The notes under the pieces: generated by a model
Database searches by the model: none
The model's input: only the letters and a program-made list of their open reading frames with translations
What the model was told of the DNA's origin: nothing
Part shown: positions 1 through 6,603 of the stretch, piece after piece
Layout of the letters: every line of letters begins with the position of its first letter
Position numbering within the stretch: position 1 is the first letter of the stretch
Position numbers and translations under genes: made by a program
Origin: Allokutzneria oryzae
GTDB taxonomy: Bacteria; Actinomycetota; Actinomycetes; Mycobacteriales; Pseudonocardiaceae
NCBI RefSeq assembly: GCF_042429765.1
Contig: NZ_JBHLZU010000027.1
Coordinates: forward strand, 124,001-188,000
DNA length: 64,000 bases
Direction of reading: 5' to 3'

Positions 1-193
1 GTCCGCTCCCTCGTCTCGACGGTCCTTTGTGGACATACTCCGCCGGTTGGTCGCGGCGGGGTGTTCCCGGGGTAACCGTACGATGACGGATCACGTTGCC
101 GTACAGGGAGATGCCGAGGTGTCGTGCCAGCTGTCCGGTGGAACCCCGTCAACGGGTGTTCTCCTCCTGTTCAAAACAGCCTAAACTGGTCTA

Positions 194-628
194 TTACCCA
201 GCAGGAGGTGTCGCGATGGAGGAGTGGGTCAACAGTATCGCGTGGTCGAACGTGTTCACCCTGGTATTGGCGGTAGTCGCCGTCGTTGCGGCCGTTGTGG
301 CCTGCGCGATGCTGGCGAAGAGCCTGGACCGCGCGCTGCGCAAGGAGCGGCGCGGTTCGCGCAGGGGTGATGACGAACCGCTCAGCGTCGTCGCTGAGCG
401 TTCGTCCACATAGGACGACCCGGCTGAGGTCCCGCGAAGCCCTGCACCTCCGTTCCGGTCATCGGGCGCCATGTCTGGCGAGGTGCCGGGGCTCGCGCCC
501 CGAACTTCTCTGTAGCGCAACGGTTTTCGCATCGCCAGCAGGCGTCGGATCAGGCTGCGCCGACGTGCCTGCTCGTGCAGCTCGCGCTCTCGGTACTGGT
601 GCATCCTGTGCAGCTGTAACGGATCCAT
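194..628 (-). CDS. Possible small basic protein downstream of the ArsR gene
   Basis: This frame starts with an ATG three bases after the stop of the ArsR gene, so it could be translationally coupled to it. Its first 45 or so residues (MDPLQLHRMHQYRERELHEQ and onward) look like a genuine short, Arg/His-rich actinobacterial protein. The rest looks like antisense noise over the membrane-protein gene at 216-413. Either the real product is short and the frame reads on by chance, or the whole frame is spurious. Function unknown. Confidence 0.3.
   Translation of the reverse strand: MDPLQLHRMHQYRERELHEQARRRSLIRRLLAMRKPLRYREVRGASPGTSPDMAPDDRNGGAGLRGTSAGSSYVDERSATTLSGSSSPLREPRRSLRSARSRLFASIAQATTAATTATTANTRVNTFDHAILLTHSSIATPPAG
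216..413 (+). CDS. Small single-pass membrane protein, unknown function
   Basis: A 65-residue protein. Residues about 12-34 are one long hydrophobic segment rich in V and A. After it comes a basic stretch (RALRKERRGSRRG), so the C-terminus is probably cytoplasmic. I chose the ATG at 216 because a perfect AGGAGG lies at 203-208, seven bases before it; the frame stays open further upstream but has no ribosome site there. The last codons contain an inverted repeat (GCTCAGCG and CGCTGAGC, about 381-400) that could act as a hairpin. I do not recognise a family. It overlaps a weak antisense reading frame (194-628). Confidence 0.6.
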   Translation: MEEWVNSIAWSNVFTLVLAVVAVVAAVVACAMLAKSLDRALRKERRGSRRGDDEPLSVVAERSST

Positions 629-631
629 GGC

Positions 632-1225
632 TCAGCCCTCCGCCTGCTTGTCGGTGTCGGCGAGGGTGGTCGCGGTGAACACGCGCACGGCCCGGTGCCC
701 CTCCGGGCGCAGGTCGGGGTTGTCGATGCGGTCCTGGTAGCGCCGCATGACGGCCTCGATCTCGGTGTGCATCTCGGCCAGCTCTTCCAGCGTCACGAAC
801 GCGACGGTCGCGGCGGCCCTGTTCGCGCTGCGCCAGGACTTCGGCTCGGAGGAGCCTCGTCGCAGTGCCCTCTTCATCCGCGTGAGCTCGTAGTCGAGGA
901 ACGTCTCGCTCGCGGCCTCGCCTGCCGCAACCATCTCCGGGCTTGACTTGTGGAAGTCGATGCCCCACGACTGCTCATAGCTGGTCATCCGCCACGGCTT
1001 CTCGCGGCCCTGTCCGCCCGGTGCCTGCTCGATGTAGTCGTACTTGGCCAGCATGTTCAGGTGGTAGGAGCAGCTCGCGACGCTCTCGTCCAGCGCCTCG
1101 GCGCAGCGCGTCGCGGTGGCCTGCCCCTCGATGGTGAGCAGGTCGATGATCTTCCAGCGCAGCGGGTGCGCCAGCGCGCGCAGCTGCTTGGGGTCCTGGA
1201 TGTTGCGGTGCTTCTCGGGTGCCAT
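632..1225 (-). CDS. ArsR-type winged-helix transcriptional regulator
   Basis: A 197-residue DNA-binding protein. The N-terminus has the ArsR-like winged helix: ALAHPLRWKIIDLL, then a recognition region ending in SCSYHLNMLAKYDYIEQ. This matches the HTH_20 type found in many actinobacterial regulators, which are longer than metal sensors. No metal-binding Cys pair is obvious, so a drug, lipid or stress signal is as likely as a metal. The C-terminal half is helical and charged. I chose the ATG at 1225; a TTG three codons upstream would also be open. Two copies of a palindrome lie directly upstream (1229-1274), which suggests autoregulation. Confidence 0.8.
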   Translation of the reverse strand: MAPEKHRNIQDPKQLRALAHPLRWKIIDLLTIEGQATATRCAEALDESVASCSYHLNMLAKYDYIEQAPGGQGREKPWRMTSYEQSWGIDFHKSSPEMVAAGEAASETFLDYELTRMKRALRRGSSEPKSWRSANRAAATVAFVTLEELAEMHTEIEAVMRRYQDRIDNPDLRPEGHRAVRVFTATTLADTDKQAEG

Positions 1226-1228
1226 GCA

Positions 1229-1274
1229 TAGCAAGGTAGCTTGCTAAAGGAGTCCTTAGCAAGGTTTCTTGTTA
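1229..1274. promoter_or_regulatory. Tandem ArsR-type operators
   Basis: Two dyads of the same design lie just before the ArsR start codon: TAGCAAG-GTAG-CTTGCTA at 1229-1246 (perfect arms) and TAGCAAG-GTTT-CTTGTTA at 1257-1274 (one mismatch). Their centres are 28 bp apart. Position and architecture fit an autoregulated operator; the binding itself is inferred. Confidence 0.6.
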
Positions 1275-1280
1275 TTGGTG

Positions 1281-1736
1281 TCAGTCCGAGGGCGGGGCGA
1301 CCGGTCGCCAGCCGATCGGCGTGGACAGCACCATCGCGCTCGACGTCTCGCCGTAGCGGGAGAGCCGCTCCAGCAGCTGCTCCAGCCCCCGGATCGTCGG
1401 CGCGGCGACCTTCACCACCGAGCAGATGTCGCCGGTCAGCCGCACGACCTCCATCACCTCGGGGCAGTCCGCGAGCAGCTCCGGGTGCACCGTGATGCAC
1501 CGCGCCCCGTAGCACTTCATCCGCACGAGCGCGATCACCGGCCGTCCGGCGGCCGTCGGGTCCACGTGCGCGTGGTAGCCCTGGATGACCCCGGCCGCCT
1601 CCAGTCGCCGCACCCGCTGCGCCACGGTCGGGGCGGAGACGTGCACCCGGCGGGACAGCTCGTTGTAGGACAGCCGGGCGTCCTCCTGCAGGGCTTCGAG
1701 CAGGGCCCAGTCGACCTTGTCGAGCGGCGTGTTCAT
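1281..1736 (-). CDS. Lrp/AsnC family regulator, likely of the kyn genes
   Basis: A 151-residue protein starting MNTPLDKVDW. It has the Lrp/AsnC layout: an N-terminal HTH (RLSYNELSRRVHVSAPTVAQ, then RVRRLEAAGVI) and a C-terminal RAM ligand-binding domain (ITVHPELLADCPEVMEVVRL). An ATG two codons upstream (1742) is equally possible. It is divergent from kynA with about 100 bp between them. In actinobacteria an AsnC-type gene next to kynA/kynU is common, so tryptophan or a kynurenine metabolite is the likely ligand; this is inferred from context. Confidence 0.85.
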   Translation of the reverse strand: MNTPLDKVDWALLEALQEDARLSYNELSRRVHVSAPTVAQRVRRLEAAGVIQGYHAHVDPTAAGRPVIALVRMKCYGARCITVHPELLADCPEVMEVVRLTGDICSVVKVAAPTIRGLEQLLERLSRYGETSSAMVLSTPIGWRPVAPPSD

Positions 1737-1762
1737 GAACATAAGCCTAGGTCGGCGATCCG

Positions 1763-1776
1763 TTTCCGGCCGGAAA
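1763..1776. promoter_or_regulatory. 14-bp palindrome between the Lrp gene and kynA
   Basis: TTTCCGGCCGGAAA is a perfect palindrome in the divergent intergenic region, upstream of a TTGACC (1791-1796) that could be the kynA -35 element. It is the best candidate for the Lrp-type operator. Confidence 0.45.
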
Positions 1777-1834
1777 GCACAAGGGCCGCATTGACCGTCG
1801 ACGGCCATTCCACGAGGCCGGTCCGGAGAGCAGC

Positions 1835-2665
1835 ATGGTGCGCGTGAAGACCCAAGAGCCCAACCTGGACTTCGCGGGCACGACTCCCTACGAGGACTAC
1901 GTGCACGCCTCGGTGCTGCACTCGTTGCAGCAGCGCTGGTCGACCGATCCGGGCGAAATGTCCTTCCTGGTGATCACCCAGATCATGGAGCTGTACTTCG
2001 GCCTGCTGTGCTTCGAGTGGCAGCAGGCCCAGCAGGAGCTGCGCGCCGACGACCTCGACTCCGCGCGTCGCACGCTGCACCGCAGCGTGCTGCACCTCCA
2101 GGGCGTCAACGCGGCGTGGCGCTCGATCGCCAGGATGACGCCGGAGGAGTTCAACGCCTTCCGCGGCAACCTCGGCGAAGGCTCCGGGTTCCAGTCGGCG
2201 ATGTACCGGCGCATGGAGTTCCTGCTCGGCGAGAAGTCCGCCTCCATGATCGTTCCGCACCGCGCAGTGCCCGACGTCGAGGCGGCGCTGGAGGCCGCGC
2301 TGCACGCGCCGAGCCTCTACGACGACGTGCTCGCCTACCTGCACCGACGCGGTTACGCGGTGCCGACGGAGGTCCTTGAGCGCGACCGCGGCCGCGTCTA
2401 CGAGGCCAACGAGGGTGTCGAGCGGGTGTGGACGCTGATCTACTCCTCGCGCGCGGAGCACCACGACACGCAGCAGCTCGGCGAGGTGCTCACCGACATC
2501 GCCGAGGAGTTCGCCCGCTGGCGCTACGACCACCTGCTCGCCACCCGCCGCGCGATGGGCTCGAAGGCGGGCACCGGCGGCTCGGCGGGCGTCGCCTGGT
2601 TGGAGAAGCGCACCCAGCGCACGGTGTTCCCCGAGCTGTGGACCGCCCGCAGCTACGTCGGCTGA
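1835..2665 (+). CDS. kynA: Tryptophan 2,3-dioxygenase
   Basis: A haem enzyme that opens the indole ring of L-tryptophan to N-formylkynurenine, the first step of the kynurenine pathway. At 276 residues it is the usual bacterial length. Family motifs are present: the FLVITQIMELYFGLLCFE segment, the substrate loop FRGNLGEGSGFQSAMYRR, and the C-terminal KAGTGGSAGVAWL. The conserved His in RYDHLL (about residue 233) is the expected proximal haem ligand. ATG at 1835 follows a purine-rich GGAGAGCAGC. kynU follows after 15 bp, so the two form an operon. Confidence 0.95.
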   Translation: MVRVKTQEPNLDFAGTTPYEDYVHASVLHSLQQRWSTDPGEMSFLVITQIMELYFGLLCFEWQQAQQELRADDLDSARRTLHRSVLHLQGVNAAWRSIARMTPEEFNAFRGNLGEGSGFQSAMYRRMEFLLGEKSASMIVPHRAVPDVEAALEAALHAPSLYDDVLAYLHRRGYAVPTEVLERDRGRVYEANEGVERVWTLIYSSRAEHHDTQQLGEVLTDIAEEFARWRYDHLLATRRAMGSKAGTGGSAGVAWLEKRTQRTVFPELWTARSYVG

Positions 2666-2680
2666 CTGGAGCAGAAACCG

Positions 2681-3847
2681 ATGTCCCTGACCGAGCGCGC
2701 CCGCGAGCTCGACGCGACCGACCCGCTGGCCGACCGGCGCACGCTGTTCGACCTCGACGACTCCGTGGTCTACCTCGACGGCAACTCCCTCGGCGCGCCG
2801 CCCCGATCGGTGGCGGAACGGATGGAGGAGGTGGTCCGCCACCAGTGGGGCCGCAGGCTGATCCGCTCCTGGGGGGAGGGCTGGTGGACCGCGCCGGAGC
2901 GCGTCGGCGACCGCATCGCCCCGCTGGTCGGCGCGGCACCCGGCCAGGTCGTCGTCGGCGACTCCACCAGTGCGAACCTGTTCAAGGCGCTCGTCGCGGC
3001 GATGCGATTGGCGTCGGGGCGCGACGAGATCGTGGTCGACGCCGCGACGTTCCCCACAGACGGCTACATCGCCACCTCGGTGGCCCGGCTTACCGGTGCG
3101 GTGATCCGCCCGGCGCCCCTGGACTCGTTGGGGCTCAACGAGAACACAGCGGTCGTGCTGGCCAACCAGGTGGACTACCGCACGGGCCGCGCATACGACG
3201 TCGGCGCGATCACCGCCCAGGCGCACGACGCGGGCGCGCTGATGCTGTGGGACCTCTGCCACAGCGCGGGCGCTCTGCCGGTCGATCTCGACGCACACGG
3301 GGTGGACCTCGCGGTCGGCTGCACGTACAAGTTCCTCAACGGCGGTCCTGGGTCACCGGCTTTTCTTTACGTGCCAACGCGTTTGCAGGCGAGCTTCGAC
3401 CAGCCGCTGGCGGGGTGGAACGGGCACAGCGAGCCGTTCGCGATGTCGCAGGAGTTCGAACCGTCCTCGGGGATCGCCAGGGGTCGCTGCGGCACTCCGG
3501 ACATCCTGTCGCTGCTGGCCCTGGACGCCGCGCTCGACGTGTGGGACGGCGTGACGATCGCCGAGGTCCGCGCGAAAAGCCTTGCGCTGACCGGGTTCTT
3601 CCTCGACTGCGTCGACGAGCTGGTCGGCTCACGGGTCTCCGTCGTCACTCCGCGAGACTCGTCGAGGGGCAGCCAGGTCTCGCTGGCCTGCGACGGAGCG
3701 CGGGAGGTGATGGACCAGCTGATCGCGCGCGAGGTGATCGGCGACTTCCGCCCGCCGAACGTGCTGCGCTTCGGCTTCGCCCCGCTGTACGGCCGCTACG
3801 CCGACGCCTTGCGCGCCGCGCAGACCCTGGCTCAGGTGCTGGGCTGA
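2681..3847 (+). CDS. kynU: Kynureninase
   Basis: A PLP enzyme that splits kynurenine to anthranilate and alanine. It has 388 residues. Seen in the sequence: YLDGNSLGAPP near the N-terminus, the cofactor Asp in LMLWDLCHSAGALP, and the Schiff-base Lys217 in CTYKFLNGGPGSPAF. With kynA it gives the anthranilate branch; no kynurenine 3-monooxygenase is nearby, so the end product here is probably anthranilate. Its last 16 bases overlap the 3' end of the convergent gene at 3832-4365. Confidence 0.95.
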   Translation: MSLTERARELDATDPLADRRTLFDLDDSVVYLDGNSLGAPPRSVAERMEEVVRHQWGRRLIRSWGEGWWTAPERVGDRIAPLVGAAPGQVVVGDSTSANLFKALVAAMRLASGRDEIVVDAATFPTDGYIATSVARLTGAVIRPAPLDSLGLNENTAVVLANQVDYRTGRAYDVGAITAQAHDAGALMLWDLCHSAGALPVDLDAHGVDLAVGCTYKFLNGGPGSPAFLYVPTRLQASFDQPLAGWNGHSEPFAMSQEFEPSSGIARGRCGTPDILSLLALDAALDVWDGVTIAEVRAKSLALTGFFLDCVDELVGSRVSVVTPRDSSRGSQVSLACDGAREVMDQLIAREVIGDFRPPNVLRFGFAPLYGRYADALRAAQTLAQVLG

Positions 3848-4365
3848 CGCCGGTAGGACCGGATCGGCAGGTCGTCCCTCGTCGCACCCTGCTCCAGGAG
3901 GACGGGGCTTCCACCGCAGTTCGGCTCCGGGTAGAGCAGGTGCTTGTACTCCCGAGAGCCGCTCGTGACGGCCCTGAAGCCGCGATCGCCCTCGGGAAAG
4001 GTGTGACAGGTCGTGCTGTCCAACGGAATCGGGAAGTCGTGCCGGTCCGGGATGCCGCTCCTGATGCGGTAGAGGCAGAGTGCGGTCCCCAGGCACGCTG
4101 CCCCGTTCCGGGTGGAGCGCGGGACCTCCAGGGTGCGGGTGGTCGACGGCGGGCTCAGGCTCGGAGTCCCGCCGGTCGCCGCCGGTGGCCGGTTCTCGTG
4201 GAGCGCGAGTGCCACCACCGCGACGATCCCGAGCACGATGACCAGCGGCACGCTCCACTGCGCCCGCTTCGGAGCCTCGTTGATCGTCACCGACCCCGTG
4301 ACGGTCCCGATCTGGGTGGTGGGGCCGGTGGTGCTGCCAGAGTTCTGGTTGCTGGTGTCGGTCAC
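3832..4365 (-). CDS. Membrane-anchored exported protein with a short N-terminal RHIM-like motif and an I36-like domain
   Basis: A 177-residue protein. The GTG at 4365 is preferred because a GGGGGAAG lies just before it; the frame is open further upstream without a ribosome site. Residues about 8-30 are Gly/Thr/Asn-rich (GPTTQIGTVTGSVTIN) and resemble bacterial amyloid-signalling motifs of the RHIM/BASS3 type. A single transmembrane segment follows (about 38-56), then a Pro/Ser/Thr linker. The C-terminal domain has four Cys (ACLGTALCLY, TTCHTFPEG, EPNCGGSPV), which recalls peptidase inhibitor I36 or beta/gamma-crystallin-like folds. Both assignments rest on pattern only. It lies tail to tail with kynU. 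Confidence 0.6.
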   Translation of the reverse strand: MTDTSNQNSGSTTGPTTQIGTVTGSVTINEAPKRAQWSVPLVIVLGIVAVVALALHENRPPAATGGTPSLSPPSTTRTLEVPRSTRNGAACLGTALCLYRIRSGIPDRHDFPIPLDSTTCHTFPEGDRGFRAVTSGSREYKHLLYPEPNCGGSPVLLEQGATRDDLPIRSYRRQPST

Positions 4366-4458
4366 GGCGCTTCCCCCTGGCGCCTCATCCTGGACGCGCC
4401 GGCCGGGCCGTCGAGGCCCGAAGGGAACCACTTCTCCGGCATCCGCCCGAAAACGGTG

Positions 4459-5217
4459 TCAGCGCAGGACATCGGCCAGGGCGCGGAGAACTTCGGGCCA
4501 GGCCGCTGAGAGCGGGTCGATGACCGCGAAGTGGTCCGCGCCGGAGAGCACGCGCAGCTCGCAGCGTTCTCCGGCGACGGCCGCGTAGTTGCGGCTGGCC
4601 TCCACCGGCACGATGCCGTCGGCGTCTCCGTGCAGGAGCACCGTCGGCACCGCCGTGGGCGGGAACCGCGTCGGGTCGGCGGCCTCGTAGCGGTCCGGCA
4701 CCGATTCCGGTGTGCCACCGAGGAGATTGCCCACCGCGTCGTTGTCGAGCCGGAGCCGCGAGGCCAGCCCCAGGTCGCACACGCCCGCCAGCGACACCAC
4801 TCCCGTCACCGCCCTCCGCGACGCCGCCCACAACGCCAGGTGGCCGCCCGCCGAGTGCCCGATCAGCGCGACGCGGCCCAGGTCCGCGTCGTCGCCGAGC
4901 AGCGCGGGCAGGGCGCCCAGGAAGGCCGCGACGTCGTCGAAGGTGCCCGGCCAGCCGCCGCCTGGTTGGCCGGTGCGGCGGTACTCCACGGCGCACACGA
5001 GGTAGCCCTCAGCCCGCAGCGCGTTGCACATCGGCCGGGCGTGCACCCGGTCGTACTCCGCGCGCCAGAAGCCGCCGTGGATGACCACCGCGACCGGGTG
5101 CGGGCCCTCGCCCCGCGGGAACCACAGGTCGGCGACGTGGTCGGGATGCTCGCCGTACGCCACGGTGCGGTCCGGGCCGGGGGCCGGGCGGGACAGCACC
5201 TCGCGGGAGTCGGTCAC
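4459..5217 (-). CDS. Alpha/beta hydrolase, candidate kynurenine formamidase
   Basis: A 252-residue esterase-fold enzyme. HGGFW at residues 47-51 supplies the oxyanion hole and is the hallmark of animal-type kynurenine formamidases and related hormone-sensitive-lipase-like esterases. The nucleophile is Ser122 in GHSAGG, the acid is in HGDADGIVP (Asp198 or Asp200), and the His is in ADHFAVID (His229). The kyn locus has a dioxygenase and a kynureninase but no classical cyclase-type KynB, so this protein probably hydrolyses N-formylkynurenine. It is on the opposite strand from kynAU with one gene between; the substrate is inferred. Confidence 0.75.
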   Translation of the reverse strand: MTDSREVLSRPAPGPDRTVAYGEHPDHVADLWFPRGEGPHPVAVVIHGGFWRAEYDRVHARPMCNALRAEGYLVCAVEYRRTGQPGGGWPGTFDDVAAFLGALPALLGDDADLGRVALIGHSAGGHLALWAASRRAVTGVVSLAGVCDLGLASRLRLDNDAVGNLLGGTPESVPDRYEAADPTRFPPTAVPTVLLHGDADGIVPVEASRNYAAVAGERCELRVLSGADHFAVIDPLSAAWPEVLRALADVLR

Positions 5218-5295
5218 GGCTGGACGCTAGCAAAGGACTGTCGGTGGGTGCTGAGAAGCTGATCATCCCTGCACTCGCGTCAACGAGGAGAGAAC

Positions 5296-5583
5296 GTGGA
5301 AGTCTCGGGCATCGTCAGCGCCGTGGTCGTCGGCATGATCATCGGGGTGGTCGCCCGGATCGTGGTTCCTGGCAAGCAGCGCATCCCCCTGTGGCTCACC
5401 GCCCTCGTCGGCATCGTGGCCGCGCTGCTCGGCACCTTCGTCGCCACCCTGCTCGGCATCGGCGAGACCCCTGGCGTCGACTGGATCGAGGTGCTCATCC
5501 AGGTCGGCATCGCCGCGGTCGGAGTCACCGTCGCCTCCGCCCAGCTCGCCCCGAAGCGCAGGCGCAGGCGCGCACGCAGGTAG
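5296..5583 (+). CDS. GlsB/YeaQ/YmgE family small membrane protein
   Basis: A 95-residue protein with three hydrophobic helices and a very basic tail (PKRRRRRARR). The family motif is visible: a Gly-rich first helix (VVGMIIGVVARIVVPGKQ), then LWLTALVGIVAALLGTF. Members are often called transglycosylase-associated or stress-response proteins, but no biochemical role is settled. The start is GTG at 5296, preceded by GAGGAGA. Convergent with osmC, with a strong hairpin between. Confidence 0.85.
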   Translation: MEVSGIVSAVVVGMIIGVVARIVVPGKQRIPLWLTALVGIVAALLGTFVATLLGIGETPGVDWIEVLIQVGIAAVGVTVASAQLAPKRRRRRARR

Positions 5584-5587
5584 GGGT

Positions 5588-5637
5588 GCGCCGGGCCGCT
5601 TGCCGGGGAGAGAGGTCACGGCAAGCGGTCCCGGCGC
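5588..5637. terminator. Bidirectional terminator between glsB-like gene and osmC
   Basis: Arms at 5588-5605 (GCGCCGGGCCGCTTGCCG) and 5619-5637 pair almost perfectly around a 13-base loop, with one unpaired base. The hairpin sits between two convergent genes. There is no T-tract, as usual in high-GC actinobacteria. Confidence 0.65.
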
Positions 5638-5640
5638 GGC

Positions 5641-6159
5641 TCACGCGGCGAGGGTCGTCCTGGTGGGGGTCTCCGCGCGGAACAGGTCGAGCACCGGGCA
5701 GTGGCGGTCGACGTTCCAGCGCAGCTCCTCGTAGCGCTCGCGGGACTCCGGCCCGGTCAGCGACACCGCCACCCTGATCGCGGAGAAACCGGGGCGGACG
5801 TGGTCGGCGATGCCGAAGAAGCCGCGCACGTCCAGGTCGCCCTCCACCGCGACCGACACCGAGTCGAGCCGGATGCCCAGGCGTGCCGCCCAGAACTGGT
5901 AGGTGATCACCTGGCAGGAGCCGAGCGCGGCGAGGGCGTACTCCACCGGGTTGGGGGCGAGGTCGGTGCCACCGAGGGAGACCGGCTCGTCGACGGCGAA
6001 GCCGTGCGCGCGGGCCTCGACGCTGACCTGCGTCGCGGTGCCGGGGACCAGGGAGTTGGTGACGCGGAAGGTGACCGCGGCGGCGCCGACGTCGTCGGCG
6101 ACCGCGTCGCGGGTCGCGTCGATGACTTCTGACAGGGACGTGGCTTCTGGCAAGGACAT
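5641..6159 (-). CDS. OsmC family peroxiredoxin
   Basis: A 172-residue OsmC-fold protein. Members of this family reduce organic hydroperoxides with two cysteines. Both are here: one in LAALGSCQVITYQFW and one in DRHCPVLDLF near the C-terminus. The substrate strand (GGTDLAPNPVEYALAA) is the standard OsmC motif. A Cys-containing leader peptide (6200-6283) lies upstream on the same strand, so expression may respond to cysteine supply. Divergent from metY, which fits a sulfur or thiol role. Confidence 0.9.
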   Translation of the reverse strand: MSLPEATSLSEVIDATRDAVADDVGAAAVTFRVTNSLVPGTATQVSVEARAHGFAVDEPVSLGGTDLAPNPVEYALAALGSCQVITYQFWAARLGIRLDSVSVAVEGDLDVRGFFGIADHVRPGFSAIRVAVSLTGPESRERYEELRWNVDRHCPVLDLFRAETPTRTTLAA

Positions 6160-6199
6160 GGCTGTGCTCCTGGGGGCTGAACGGAAAAAGGGAATCGCT

Positions 6200-6283
6200 T
6201 CAGGCCTGGGAGCTCGGACAGCGGCAGGTGGTCGACCGGCACAGGTCGACGTGGCGCCTTTTCGTGAGGAGCGGAATGCTCAC
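6200..6283 (-). CDS. Cys-rich leader peptide upstream of osmC
   Basis: A 27-codon frame beginning with GTG at 6283. The product contains KRRHVDLCRSTTCRC, the actinobacterial 'putative leader peptide' type (basic-HVDLCR-Cys-rich) found before sulfur genes. A TTGACC and a CATAGC-like -10 lie so close to the GTG that the transcript may be leaderless. Cysteine shortage would stall ribosomes at its three Cys codons and change downstream folding; this mechanism is inferred from similar leaders. Confidence 0.6.
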   Translation of the reverse strand: MSIPLLTKRRHVDLCRSTTCRCPSSQA

Positions 6284-6413
6284 CGCGCTATGGTCGGGTT
6301 CGGCCGGTCCGCGGTCAAGGAAAAGGAATTCGATTACCCCGGTAGCAGGTACTCCTCCCACATCGTGGGCCGGTGCTGTCCGGACCGCGAACCGCGCTGT
6401 TAGCCTCGGTGAC

Positions 6414-6491
6414 GTGAATGGACTGGTACGACGCCTCCACGTGGATCTGCTCCGCGTGAACAGCATGGGCTGTCGCCGCTGCGCGGGCTGA
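6414..6491 (+). CDS. Cys-containing leader peptide upstream of metY
   Basis: A 25-codon frame from GTG 6414 to TGA 6491. The product includes RRLHVDLLRV followed by MGCRRCAG, the same leader type as on the opposite strand. TAGCCT at 6401-6406 fits a -10 element placed for a leaderless start at the GTG. It lies 112 bases before metY, a good distance for attenuation. Confidence 0.6.
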   Translation: MNGLVRRLHVDLLRVNSMGCRRCAG

Positions 6492-6603
6492 GCCCCGGCT
6501 TCCTCATTCGCTCGTCCCCCTCTGTGTGAGCACGATTCCGTCTTTCGGTTTCGTGGCGATTCCGCGCGCCCTTTTTCGCTGACCTCTCCTCAGGAGCACA
6601 ATC

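Noticed and set aside
1733..3298. Long minus-strand open frame over kynA and kynU
   Set aside because: Antisense shadow of two certain genes; His/Arg/Val-rich product without family features.
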